The notes beneath the pieces were generated by a model, which saw nothing but the letters and a program-made list of their open reading frames with translations, was not told the origin of the DNA and did not search any database. The translations under genes and the position numbers were made by a program. 64,000 nt of DNA from an uncultured Pirellulaceae bacterium (GTDB lineage Bacteria; Planctomycetota; Planctomycetia; Pirellulales; Pirellulaceae), in NCBI GenBank assembly GCA_905480235.1, contig CAJQPP010000136.1:33166-97165 (forward strand), in the 5' to 3' direction. Shown here piece by piece: positions 7,065 to 15,940 of this stretch (position 1 is its first letter; every line of letters starts with the position of its first letter).

Positions 7065-9218
7065 ATGTCCAGCCAGTTGTTAACTAGAGCCGACTCCAAC
7101 AGTTCGTTTGCGCGACGAAGTGACACGATGATATCGGTCGCTTTGTTGGCCGTAATCGTGGTGCTGTTGGTACCGCTGCCCTCGTTCATTCTGGACATGC
7201 TGTTGGCAACTAACTTGGCGATGTCCATTATGTTGCTGTTGATCACGTTGGGTGCAAAAAAACCCTTGGAAGTTTCTGTATTCCCTTCCTTGTTGCTTTT
7301 GCTGACGCTGTACCGATTATCTTTGAACGTTGCCACCACACGATTGATTTTGTTGGACGGCGACGCGGGAAAAATCGTCTCCACATTTGGCGGTTTCGTG
7401 GTAGGCGGTAGCCTGACCGTAGGGATCGTGGTCTTCCTGATTCTCGTGATCATTCAATTCATTGTGATCACCAAGGGTGCCAGCCGAATTTCCGAAGTCA
7501 ACGCCCGGTTTGTGCTGGATGCTATGCCGGGCAAGCAGATGGCGATTGATTCCGAATTAAATGCGGGAGCGATCGATGATACCGAAGCAAAAACACGGCG
7601 TGAACTACTAACCCGAGAAGCCGAATTTTTTGGTGCCATGGATGGTGCCGGGAAATACGTGCGCGGTGATGCTATCGCTGGTTTGGTAATCACGATCGTC
7701 AATATTGTGGGCGGGATCATCTTTGGGATGACCTCCGGTCGCACCTTTATGGAAGCGATCCAGCTTTACGCTACTTTGACCATCGGCGATGGTCTGCTAT
7801 CTCAAATACCGGCATTGGTAATAGCTACGACGGCCGGCCTTTTGGTCACCAAATCTTCGAGTGGAACCAGCATTGGTCATGAACTTGGATTGCAGATGCT
7901 CTCCAAACGGCGACCTCTGATGATCGGTTCCATCATCATGCTGGTCATTTCATTAACCCCGGGCTTACCGAAAATCCCCTTTATCATTTTATCAATCTTC
8001 CTGTTTACCTACTCTCGCCGCTCAGCCGCAGAAGAATCCCTTGCGGAACAGGAAGCGCCTGTTGAAAACGATAATGAAGAAGCAGCCCCCGAAGAAACAG
8101 GTCTGGAACAGTTCATCGCAACTGATCGAGTCCGTTTGGAAATTGGCTCTGCCATTATCCCATTAACCAGCTTATCGGGATCGAGTTCGTTGCCTGAGCG
8201 GATTGCCGCCACGCGTCGTGATTTGACTCGCAAATACGGCATGTGGATTCCGACGGTCCGTTTACGGGATAACCTGCAGTTGGATTCCAATGAATATCGA
8301 GTGCTCATTAATGGGCGCGACGTGGGAAGTGGGGAGATTCGTCCAGGACAATTCATGGCCATTAATCCGGGCACCGCACGTCTGGAGATCAAAGGCGAAG
8401 AGACCATCGAACCAGCGTTTGGGTTAAAAGCACTTTGGATCCCAGCTGCTTCGCGGCAACGTGCGGAAATCGGCGGGCACACGGTGGTCGATGCTGTGAC
8501 CGTCCTGGTAACCCACTTGGGTCAAATCCTGCGGCAGCATGCCCATGAACTGCTAAGTCGCGAAGATCTGCAGAAAATGTTGAATAAATTGCGAGAGGTA
8601 GCTCCCACGATTGTGGATGAGTTGAAACCAGACATCGTGCAAGCCGCAGTGCTGCGTCGCGTGTTAATTAATTTGCTGTTCGAAAAGGTTTCAATTGCAT
8701 CGCTGGAGTTAATTCTCGAATCGATTGTGCATCACGGTTTGACCTGCAAAGACCCCGATATCTTGACCGATAAAGTACGGGAAGATATCGGCCAAGTCAT
8801 TTGCGAGCGGTTCCGCAACGAAAACGGACACGTTCGTGTGTTAGTGGTCGACCCCCACTTGGAAAACCGCCTGCGTCAATTCACTGGCGATGGTCGCGTC
8901 ACGCTGCCAGCGACCGCACTGGAAGCATTGATCTCTCACCTACGTCAACAGTGGGAAGCGGTCGCCATGCAAGACCAGGAAGTGGCCTTGCTGGTCGAAG
9001 GAAGTTTACGCCGCCCGATGCGACGTGTCATTGAACGAGCTTTGCCAGAACTGGCATGTATTTCTTATCGCGAAATACCAAGTGATCTGATGATTGAACC
9101 GGTCTCCATTTTGAAATTAGAGTCCGTATTCGGAGAGGAAGCTCATGCTCCGCAAGGCATGATCCCCAACGCTCAACCCACACCCCATGAAACCCCATTT
9201 CAGAACTCGGCAGCCTGA
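7065..9218 (+). CDS. flhA: Flagellar biosynthesis protein FlhA
   Basis: 717 aa, the export-gate protein FlhA. The N-terminal half has about eight membrane helices and the FHIPEP signature region (NARFVLDAMPGKQMAIDSEL, TRREAEFFGAMDGAGKYVRG-like segment). The C-terminal half is the cytoplasmic nonamer-forming domain that receives chaperone-substrate complexes (LGLQMLSKRR absent in the loop, then VRLRDNLQLDSNEYRVLING, and LREVAPTIVDELKPDIVQAA). Length and domain order are normal. It starts 29 bases after fliP. Confidence 0.97.
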   Translation: MSSQLLTRADSNSSFARRSDTMISVALLAVIVVLLVPLPSFILDMLLATNLAMSIMLLLITLGAKKPLEVSVFPSLLLLLTLYRLSLNVATTRLILLDGDAGKIVSTFGGFVVGGSLTVGIVVFLILVIIQFIVITKGASRISEVNARFVLDAMPGKQMAIDSELNAGAIDDTEAKTRRELLTREAEFFGAMDGAGKYVRGDAIAGLVITIVNIVGGIIFGMTSGRTFMEAIQLYATLTIGDGLLSQIPALVIATTAGLLVTKSSSGTSIGHELGLQMLSKRRPLMIGSIIMLVISLTPGLPKIPFIILSIFLFTYSRRSAAEESLAEQEAPVENDNEEAAPEETGLEQFIATDRVRLEIGSAIIPLTSLSGSSSLPERIAATRRDLTRKYGMWIPTVRLRDNLQLDSNEYRVLINGRDVGSGEIRPGQFMAINPGTARLEIKGEETIEPAFGLKALWIPAASRQRAEIGGHTVVDAVTVLVTHLGQILRQHAHELLSREDLQKMLNKLREVAPTIVDELKPDIVQAAVLRRVLINLLFEKVSIASLELILESIVHHGLTCKDPDILTDKVREDIGQVICERFRNENGHVRVLVVDPHLENRLRQFTGDGRVTLPATALEALISHLRQQWEAVAMQDQEVALLVEGSLRRPMRRVIERALPELACISYREIPSDLMIEPVSILKLESVFGEEAHAPQGMIPNAQPTPHETPFQNSAA

Positions 9219-9230
9219 ACGGCTTAAATA

Positions 9231-9425
9231 ATGCGAAGGAAGAAAAAACAAACGTTTCCCATTGTAAAGGTCGCAAGCTTGATCTCGTTTTCGGTCTTTA
9301 CACTTTTGGGAGTAGTCGCCGGCCTACCACCTGAGGTGGTTTTGGTACGGGTCTGCATTGCAACAGCTATGGTCGTTGTTTTTGGTGTCATTTTCACAAA
9401 TCTAATCAACTTGATGTCAACGTAA
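9231..9425 (+). CDS. Small two-helix membrane protein, unknown
   Basis: 64 aa, fitting exactly between the flhA stop (9218) and the fliA start (9436). After a basic start (MRRKKKQ) it has two hydrophobic segments, IVKVASLISFSVFTLLGVVA and VRVCIATAMVVVFGVIFTNL, separated by a short GLPPEVV loop. I do not recognise the family. Tight packing inside the operon and the strong basic/hydrophobic pattern argue that it is expressed. The position is where flhF/flhG often sit in other bacteria, but it is far too small to be either. Confidence 0.65.
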   Translation: MRRKKKQTFPIVKVASLISFSVFTLLGVVAGLPPEVVLVRVCIATAMVVVFGVIFTNLINLMST

Positions 9426-9435
9426 AGCCAGATTT

Positions 9436-10188
9436 ATGAGCACGTTGAAAACTGACATAGGGACACCCGAGAAAGCGAACTTGATGAAACCGTTGACAAA
9501 TGCCTATCAAGATGCCGCAAAGAAACAAAAGCGCGATCGCTTGATCGAAGATCACATGGAATATGTACGGCAAGTTTGCGGTACCCTGTGCAAACGATTG
9601 CCGGGAACGGTAGACCTACAAAATCTTCAATCTGCCGGCATGGTCGGCTTGATCCAAGCCGCACAAAAATTTGACGAGTCCAAGGGAATTAATTTCAAAA
9701 CTTATTCGTACCCACGGATCCGCGGAGCCATCATCGATGAAATTCGTCGTAACTCACCACTGACTCAAAAAGCAATGCATCTGGTCGGAAAGGTTCGCAC
9801 CGCCCTGGAGACATTAGAACCACCAGCTACGACAGAAGCCATTGCCGCAGCAGCCAAGATCACTCTGCAGGAGGTGGATGAGTGCTTACTTGCCATGCAG
9901 ATCGCCACACCACAGAACTGTGACGAAGCAGGCTCCGTCGCCGATCGAGAAATAACACCCGACACGGCACTAGAACAACAAGAACGCATCGAATTGTTGA
10001 CAGCAGCCATTGAAAACTTACCCGAGCGAGATCGTTATGTCGTGCAAATGTACTACAACGAAGAACTGCGGCTCAAAGAAATTGGAGCCGTCCTGAATAT
10101 TTCCGAATCACGAGTTTCCCGCGTACTTGCCAATGCCGAGTTGCAATTACGGGAGATGATTCGACGTAGTGAAAACGGAATTGATTAA
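9436..10188 (+). CDS. fliA: RNA polymerase sigma-28 factor FliA
   Basis: 250 aa sigma factor of the FliA/WhiG group. Region 2 is visible in DLQNLQSAGMVGLIQAAQKF and NFKTYSYPRIRGAIIDEIRR; region 3 in AIAAAAKITLQEVDECLL; region 4 in LPERDRYVVQMYYNEELRLK and ISESRVSRVLANAELQLREM. It should direct late flagellar genes, and its likely partner anti-sigma factor is encoded at 17566-17856. Two FliA-like promoter candidates lie at 3466-3644. Confidence 0.95.
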   Translation: MSTLKTDIGTPEKANLMKPLTNAYQDAAKKQKRDRLIEDHMEYVRQVCGTLCKRLPGTVDLQNLQSAGMVGLIQAAQKFDESKGINFKTYSYPRIRGAIIDEIRRNSPLTQKAMHLVGKVRTALETLEPPATTEAIAAAAKITLQEVDECLLAMQIATPQNCDEAGSVADREITPDTALEQQERIELLTAAIENLPERDRYVVQMYYNEELRLKEIGAVLNISESRVSRVLANAELQLREMIRRSENGID

Positions 10189-10215
10189 CCCCCCTCGAAA
10201 AACAAGGATGTTGGC

Positions 10216-10419
10216 ATGCAAGAAGAAAAATCTCGCGACCGCGTCATTTCCAGTGGAATCGTAACCGACAAAGGGATCGCGCAAGCCATTCCCTGTGGCA
10301 CTAACCATGCCAATCCTGAAACCTCCGTGCAAGTGGTTAAAGACGGTGAAGTCGTGCAATCCATCATCATTCGTTGCGCATGCGGCGAAGTTACTCAGGT
10401 AATGTGCAAATATGAATAA
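10216..10419 (+). CDS. 67-aa conserved-looking protein with a Cys motif
   Basis: Small protein starting MQEEKSRDRVISSGIVTDKG and ending VQSIIIRCACGEVTQVMCKY. The C-terminal CxCG...C cysteines could bind a metal, which is inference. It lies 27 bases after fliA and overlaps the next start by eight bases (10412-10419), so it belongs to the operon. I do not know the family. A TGGCAC-N5-ATGC sequence inside it (10296-10310) resembles a -24/-12 promoter but lies within the coding region. Confidence 0.6.
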   Translation: MQEEKSRDRVISSGIVTDKGIAQAIPCGTNHANPETSVQVVKDGEVVQSIIIRCACGEVTQVMCKYE

Positions 10420-11317
10420 CCAATTATTTCACCGTTCTATAAAGCGACTTCCCGTCATAAAGCGACTTCCCGTCACCTTGGCGGCTCTATTCGCGTTGGC
10501 GATGTCGGGTTGCCAAATGGTGAATCCCGCCGCGTGGAACCCAAGCATGGGGCGCAATGTCTCCAATGCGAATCAGGTGGATACGAGACAGTCCGCGCAA
10601 AAGCCCACCGGCAATTCCCGCGGGCGGGCAACTCAGCCTCCCGTACAGCCTCAGGCACAACCTCAGGCATTCACAAATCCGCAACAACCCATGGCCAATC
10701 GCCAAGCGGAAGTACAAACCGTAGGTTGGCAAACCCAGGACGACCAAACCGTTAGGCAGTACCCAGCCAACGCAGGCCAACTCCCACAACCGACATCGGC
10801 GAATCCAGCCAACTGGAACGAGGAAATGTCCTATCCTCCGATGCAAGAATCACACGAGGTCAATCTCTACGAAACAGGGCCTGGCACTTTCCGGTCCAAT
10901 GCTGTTCAGACCCTGCCTCAATCCGCTACTGAAAAACTGATTCAACTTTCTGGTGAAATGCTGGTAATGCGGCAAGAGATGCAAATGTTGCACCAATCGG
11001 TACAAGAGCTCAAGGACGATAAAGCTCAGCTGATGGAAATTCGGCAGGAGCTGAACTTGCGGCTTAATGCGATGGAAGATCGTCTTGAGAACGCATTAGA
11101 AAATGAAGCGATGGCTCAATCTCAATACGATGATCTCAGTCAACGAGTGCAAATCTTCAACGATCGCCGGCAAAAACAAATTTCGGAATTGAATCAAATC
11201 ATTGATCAACTGGAGGTCCAACTGCGACAAAATCCGACGCAGCCATCGGGGCCAGCCACGACAGGAAACAGAACCTCCAACCGCCGTTCCACGGGAGTTC
11301 GAAATGGTCTTCGCTAA
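10412..11317 (+). CDS. Outer-membrane-type lipoprotein with coiled coil
   Basis: 301 aa. The signal peptide has a lipobox (LALAMSGC, cysteine near residue 33), so the protein is probably lipidated. A Pro/Gln-rich low-complexity linker follows, then a long coiled coil from about residue 165 (LIQLSGEMLVMRQEMQMLHQ through RQKQISELNQIIDQLEVQL), then a basic tail. It overlaps the 67-aa gene upstream and the CsgG-like gene downstream. Its place in the fliA operon suggests a role in the flagellar envelope complex, but this is inference. Confidence 0.75.
   Translation: MNNQLFHRSIKRLPVIKRLPVTLAALFALAMSGCQMVNPAAWNPSMGRNVSNANQVDTRQSAQKPTGNSRGRATQPPVQPQAQPQAFTNPQQPMANRQAEVQTVGWQTQDDQTVRQYPANAGQLPQPTSANPANWNEEMSYPPMQESHEVNLYETGPGTFRSNAVQTLPQSATEKLIQLSGEMLVMRQEMQMLHQSVQELKDDKAQLMEIRQELNLRLNAMEDRLENALENEAMAQSQYDDLSQRVQIFNDRRQKQISELNQIIDQLEVQLRQNPTQPSGPATTGNRTSNRRSTGVRNGLR
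10439..10474 (+). repeat. 18-bp perfect tandem duplication
   Basis: ATAAAGCGACTTCCCGTC occurs twice in direct succession (10439-10456 and 10457-10474). In frame it duplicates IKRLPV in the signal peptide of the lipoprotein, lengthening its basic region. It looks like a recent slippage or local duplication. Confidence 0.9.
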
Positions 11318-11960
11318 AACAATCCCACTGGTTTTGTTGGCTTTGGTATTGCTCTCAGCGCCAGAAATTTGTCACGGGCAATGGGGTGGCTGTCGACAAG
11401 TGAATTACGAGTACTCTCTTCCTACTCCCGCTTTTCAAACGCAAATTCTGAGACCGGATCTCATGAGTTCGGTGCGACGGCTGGCTATTTTAGATTTTGA
11501 AAATGGCACGCGAGTGCCTGGCCTCGACAGAAGAGTACGCACTCAATTTGCGAGTGCGTTACGATCATCCGGAAAGTACGATGTTGCCGACGTGGGCGCG
11601 GCATTCCAACAACCTTGCCAAGTCGAAGCGGTTCTACGCTCGCAATATCCTATCCAGATTCTAGCCGATTGTTGGAGACTATATCGAGCGGAAGCCGTCT
11701 TGTTTGCTCGAATCGATGAATTCCAATCGTACTCACCGTTGGGCATCGGGTTCACGGCTCATATCGTCGACTCCCAGGATGCCGTCCTCATTGCTACGGT
11801 CAATGACTTTTGGTCCTTGGGGGATCCAGAAATCGCCAGAGCCTATCGCGATTGGTTGCGAAAAAGACATCGCAAATGCAAAGATCTAAAAATCTACCTT
11901 AAGAGCCCTAGAGAGTTCTCTGCCTTTGTGATGGATAGAATCGCACTGGAATTGAAGTGA
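11304..11960 (+). CDS. Secreted CsgG/LpoB-like protein
   Basis: 218 aa from the ATG at 11304, preceded by GGGAG; the upstream open frame overlaps the lipoprotein and has no ribosome site. It has a signal peptide (MVFAKTIPLVLLALVLLSAP ... HGQ). The mature part starts with RRLAILDFENGTRVPG and continues with QFASALRSSGKYDVADV, a pattern seen in CsgG-like and related outer-membrane assembly proteins that open with a V/L-x-x-F beta strand. It is the last gene of the fliL-fliA operon. A flagellar envelope role is plausible but unproven. Confidence 0.65.
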   Translation: MVFAKTIPLVLLALVLLSAPEICHGQWGGCRQVNYEYSLPTPAFQTQILRPDLMSSVRRLAILDFENGTRVPGLDRRVRTQFASALRSSGKYDVADVGAAFQQPCQVEAVLRSQYPIQILADCWRLYRAEAVLFARIDEFQSYSPLGIGFTAHIVDSQDAVLIATVNDFWSLGDPEIARAYRDWLRKRHRKCKDLKIYLKSPREFSAFVMDRIALELK

Positions 11961-11979
11961 CTCCCCAATAACCGTGAGA

Positions 11980-13572
11980 TCATTCCCCCTGAGGCAAACT
12001 AAGCGTGCTGGGTGACGACAAAACCCCAAAAACCAAGCTAGAAGCAGTCTCTTCCGACTCAACATCCAGCGATTCCACTGCGACCACGCGGCCACCATTT
12101 CCACCCGCTCTCTTGGCATCATACATGGCCTGATCCGCGGCCTTAAAAAGATGAGCTGCCAAGGCGGGCACCGGTTTTTCTGTGGCACAAATCGCTGCGC
12201 CGATGCTAATCGTATGGGGCACCTCACGCGAAACCGCCGCAGCAGATTCGCCATGAATCTCGCAGCAAACCTGCTCTATGACCGTCTGTAATTGCTGAGC
12301 ATCATCAATCTCAGCGATAACCACAAACTCATCACCTCCATACCGGGCGACCGTCGCTGTATTAAAAAACTCTTTGAGCTTACTGGCAGTCCACTTGATG
12401 GCCTGATCACCTACGAGATGCCCTTCTCGATCGTTGATGAACTTAAATTTATCAATGTCGATCACCAGCAGTGAAAAATTATCCGTTCCTGCGCGGGCTA
12501 TCTGTTCTTCATATTGGCCTTGAAAATAGTCCCGGTTGTAGAGCCCTGTCATTTGGTCCATGCAAACGTGCTCTTCTAAATGAGAGACCAGCTTTTTGAG
12601 GATTTGATTCTCTGCCTCTAGGCGACTAGTAACGGCGTCAAATCGTGACTCTCGCTTTTGCTGCCCGCCCATTTGACCGGTGGCGTGGCCAATCAACTGT
12701 CCAATGGGCAACATGCCTGATAAATCCACCGCAAATATGGAGGCCTTGGTTTCGATATCAACATTCACCGAATCCATGACCCACTGAATATCCCTTTCGG
12801 TCATCTGAAAATAGGTACTGCAAATCGACTCCAGGGTGGCAAGCGAATTACCTTGGTTGTTTCGACAATAAAAGTCCGCGATGGCAGAACTTGCGACGGC
12901 ACCCGCAATCAACTTAATATCCGCGTTCTCACTTTGTTCTGTTAATTCTTCGTTTGACAGGACATGAAACTTTGCGACCGTTCCAAATTGCTTGGGTAGG
13001 TTCATTCCACTTAATAGTTCCCGCCCAATCTCCGCATGAGTAACTCCCAATCGTTCCCTCTCCAAATGGTGTAACGGTAAGCCATTCTGGTTAGCTTCGA
13101 CGATAATATGGTCGTACTCTTCTCCATAACTATCCAACATCAACAAGCGTCCAAAATCCATCAACAAACCACAGAGATAGGCTTCGCCCGTAGGGAACTG
13201 TCCGCTGATTTCTGCAAATCGAGAAAGCGCACAACCTTGGATAAACGACTGCTTCCAATACTCTTTGTATTGCGTCGCGCGGTGTTTGTTTTTTTTCGTA
13301 AAGCTGGCCATTTCCAACCCGAGCACCAGACCGGCAACTTCTGTTCTCCCTATCCACGAAATGGCATGGGGCAGTGTCGTAATGGCACTGCGGGGTTGAT
13401 AGACAGGTGAATTCGCAACCTGCAAAATGGTGGCAGCCAACGTCGCATCCAGGCTAATTTCATAAACAATTTCGACCAACGCGATGTCTTCTTCGGCCAG
13501 CAGTTGCAGGACGCGATTGGCAACTTTTGGAAAAGCTTTCAGCCACTGATTTCTTTGTAACTCATTCAGCAT
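11980..13572 (-). CDS. HDOD-GGDEF signalling protein
   Basis: 530 aa. Residues 1-240 form an HDOD domain (FPKVANRVLQLLAEEDIALV, AATILQVANSPVYQPRSAIT, SRFAEISGQFPTGEAYLCGL). Then come a coiled linker and a C-terminal GGDEF domain (LTGLYNRDYF-like segment MTGLYNRDYFQGQYEEQ, VIDIDKFKFINDREGHLVGD, ARYGGDEFVVIAEID). The active-site GGDEF is intact, so it should make cyclic di-GMP. The RxxD inhibitory site five residues before GGDEF is not present. There is no membrane segment. It probably links cyclic di-GMP to motility. Confidence 0.9.
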   Translation of the reverse strand: MLNELQRNQWLKAFPKVANRVLQLLAEEDIALVEIVYEISLDATLAATILQVANSPVYQPRSAITTLPHAISWIGRTEVAGLVLGLEMASFTKKNKHRATQYKEYWKQSFIQGCALSRFAEISGQFPTGEAYLCGLLMDFGRLLMLDSYGEEYDHIIVEANQNGLPLHHLERERLGVTHAEIGRELLSGMNLPKQFGTVAKFHVLSNEELTEQSENADIKLIAGAVASSAIADFYCRNNQGNSLATLESICSTYFQMTERDIQWVMDSVNVDIETKASIFAVDLSGMLPIGQLIGHATGQMGGQQKRESRFDAVTSRLEAENQILKKLVSHLEEHVCMDQMTGLYNRDYFQGQYEEQIARAGTDNFSLLVIDIDKFKFINDREGHLVGDQAIKWTASKLKEFFNTATVARYGGDEFVVIAEIDDAQQLQTVIEQVCCEIHGESAAAVSREVPHTISIGAAICATEKPVPALAAHLFKAADQAMYDAKRAGGNGGRVVAVESLDVESEETASSLVFGVLSSPSTLSLPQGE

Positions 13573-13786
13573 GTTGCACTCCGTTAAAGAACAAGAAACC
13601 GATTAACTATGCGCAATCTTGTTGAGGATTTCGGTCGTTTGCCGAGCGGTCTTTGAAATAAAAATGGAAGGCTTCATAAGACCGGATGGTTCGATTGATC
13701 ACTGAGTAAGGCGAAGACCTGAGATTGAGAAAAGACAAATCAGTCATCCGTCCAAACCGTTATTGGAAAGACCAGGAAACCGGTGT

Positions 13787-15772
13787 TTAACGCGCGAGAA
13801 AACTAGCATTACCAAGTTGCGAGGTAAGAAAAGCACTCGTGTTTTGTAGATTGCTAATGCTTGATTCGATGCCAACGAATTGGCTGATCAATTGTTGCTG
13901 CTTGGATTCGAAAACGGAATTGAGACGTTCTTCGGAAGCTTCGATACCTTCCAATTGGTCTTCGTATGACTGGATCGAGTTGGCAAAACGTCCATTGTCT
14001 TCATCCAACAGATCGCCGACGAAGCTACTTAACTCAGCGGCAAATCCGCGTGTGACCGTTAGGTCACTTTGGTAGGTTCCTGAGACCTGGTTACTCGACA
14101 AGGAGATATTCAGTTGCAGTCCCTCAGTATTTGAGTTGCCAGCCTCTCCCGACAATGTCTGTCCCTTGCCCGTCGCAGATTCGCTTTCACCATTCACCAA
14201 AAAGTAACCTGCAACGTCTTTACCACGCTGAAATTCAGTACCGGAAAAACCTAGAGTCGCCGCAGCTTCACCCGAGACGCTCCCGACTTCAGAACGAGCG
14301 CCGTAGACTATCGATTCGATACGCAAGGCGTTATCCTGCACAGTCACCGTAACGTCGCGAGCTCCCAATTCTGTCGATTGGTTGATCACCGACTGCATGT
14401 GTTCAGCCAGTTCCTGTTGCGTGTAGGTCCCTTGAGTCAAATAGAGCGATTCGCTTTCAACGCCATCGACTTCGATCGTAAACCTTTCCGATTTATTCCC
14501 TATCACGATCGAAGATCCGATCGTTGAGTCGGCCACGATGGATGCTCTTTCGGCAGCTTGGGTAATATTAACTTGCCAGGGATCTGTCGACGTAGCCGTG
14601 TCGTTGGTTCCGTAAATAAATGAGACGTAGGGACTGCTGGATTGGCCGTCGAGTGAGAAGATTCGCCGCACGTCTTGAAGGCTTACGCCTTCGAGGTTAC
14701 CCGACAAGGCTTTGTCAAGCTTGCCGGAGTTGATGATCAATCGCGATTTTTCATCGAAGGTAATGCCCACCGATGATAAGCGATTGGCATCCGTATCAAG
14801 ATTAGCCAGCGTACGAGAAAGCGTATTTCGCAATTGATCGCGAATGGAGTTCGTCGCACTATCACCCAACAGCAACCCCGCCTCCTCAGTTTCTCCGTTG
14901 AACGCCGTTTGTTCATCGATATAGTCCATTACCGTATTGAAGGATGAAACGAAGCCCTCAATGGCCTCCTTCGCGGGTGTGGTATCACGCACGACGGATA
15001 CCGTGATACTTTCTGCAGGATCAGCCTTTTGCAAATCCAAGGTGATGCCTTCAATCACATCATCAAAAATATTAGTAGCTCGCGAAATACTGATCGCGCC
15101 TGCGCCAGAGCCTAAATTGATAATCGCGTCTGCAGCTTCTTGAACGGCAGGTCCCGACAAATCGAGTTGCGTTAGCGAGCCTGACGAGGCGGCTGTATTA
15201 TTGGTTACGGTAACGGCATTTTCCGCTCCCGTCTCGGAAGAGGTGAGCAATAAGCGGGCACCTGTTCCATCGTTAATGATCGTGGCAGAAAGGTCTCCAT
15301 CAGCGGCATTGATAGATTCCGAGACGCCTTGCAGTGTATTATTATTCGAATCAATCGAGATCAGCAACGGTTCTCGATCACCTACTTTAAATTCGATCGT
15401 GCCCTCGGTTAACAGTGTCTCCGCACTATCTAACGTCTGCGAAGCCAATTGCTGTGCAGCGGCTAATTGCATCACGCTGACCTGATAATTACCGGCAGCG
15501 GCATTACCATCAGCCGCCACTTTCAGGACCGTTTCATCACTTGATGTAGCTTCAAATACTGAAAACACATCATTCGCTACGCTGTTCAATTGATCCGCGG
15601 CAGCCTGCAGTGCCACGACATTAGCTTCGATTCCCTCAAAAGCTGTTTGACGTATGATGACCTGCTGTTTTTGAGCGCCAATCCGATCCAGTTGCGTTTG
15701 CTGGATCGATAACAGTCCCTCAATAATGGCGGATGTATCAAGACCGGATACGAGTCCGTCGATTGAAAACAT
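13787..15772 (-). CDS. fliD: Flagellar filament cap protein FliD
   Basis: 661 aa from the ATG at 15772, which has GGCGGAG upstream. The longer open frame to 15904 runs through the terminator hairpin and is rejected. The N terminus MFSIDGLVSGLDTSAIIEGL and the following LDRIGAQKQQ helix are typical FliD_N. The C-terminal FliD_C is visible in DENGRFANSIQSYEDQLEGI-like segment and IESSISNLQNTSAFLTSQLG. The protein is large for FliD because of a long variable middle (D2-D3) region. It lies directly downstream of flagellin. Confidence 0.95.
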   Translation of the reverse strand: MFSIDGLVSGLDTSAIIEGLLSIQQTQLDRIGAQKQQVIIRQTAFEGIEANVVALQAAADQLNSVANDVFSVFEATSSDETVLKVAADGNAAAGNYQVSVMQLAAAQQLASQTLDSAETLLTEGTIEFKVGDREPLLISIDSNNNTLQGVSESINAADGDLSATIINDGTGARLLLTSSETGAENAVTVTNNTAASSGSLTQLDLSGPAVQEAADAIINLGSGAGAISISRATNIFDDVIEGITLDLQKADPAESITVSVVRDTTPAKEAIEGFVSSFNTVMDYIDEQTAFNGETEEAGLLLGDSATNSIRDQLRNTLSRTLANLDTDANRLSSVGITFDEKSRLIINSGKLDKALSGNLEGVSLQDVRRIFSLDGQSSSPYVSFIYGTNDTATSTDPWQVNITQAAERASIVADSTIGSSIVIGNKSERFTIEVDGVESESLYLTQGTYTQQELAEHMQSVINQSTELGARDVTVTVQDNALRIESIVYGARSEVGSVSGEAAATLGFSGTEFQRGKDVAGYFLVNGESESATGKGQTLSGEAGNSNTEGLQLNISLSSNQVSGTYQSDLTVTRGFAAELSSFVGDLLDEDNGRFANSIQSYEDQLEGIEASEERLNSVFESKQQQLISQFVGIESSISNLQNTSAFLTSQLGNASFLAR

Positions 15773-15844
15773 AATAATCTCCGCCTTAAAATAATGTCCC
15801 ACCAGCAAACGTGCTGATATCGTTTCATTCGACCAACAAAGAAA

Positions 15845-15866
15845 GGGGCCTGCGGAAACAGGCCCC
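15845..15866 (-). terminator. Rho-independent terminator of fliC
   Basis: GGGGCCTG (15845-15852) and CAGGCCCC (15859-15866) form a perfect 8-bp stem with a 6-base loop. Read on the minus strand it is followed by TTTCTTTGTT. It lies between the fliC stop (15941) and the fliD start (15772), so fliD needs readthrough or its own promoter. Confidence 0.9.
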
Positions 15867-15940
15867 TCACACGGATAACCCTTACAGGTATCAGTCTTTA
15901 ACATCTACTTGCGAATTCGATGATCCGCCAGTAATTGGAA

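Noticed and set aside
10296..10310. TGGCAC-N5-ATGC, sigma-54-like sequence
   Set aside because: Lies inside the 67-aa gene in a tight operon; likely chance.
15773..15904. N-terminal extension of FliD
   Set aside because: Runs through the fliC terminator; the downstream ATG has a ribosome site and the typical FliD start.
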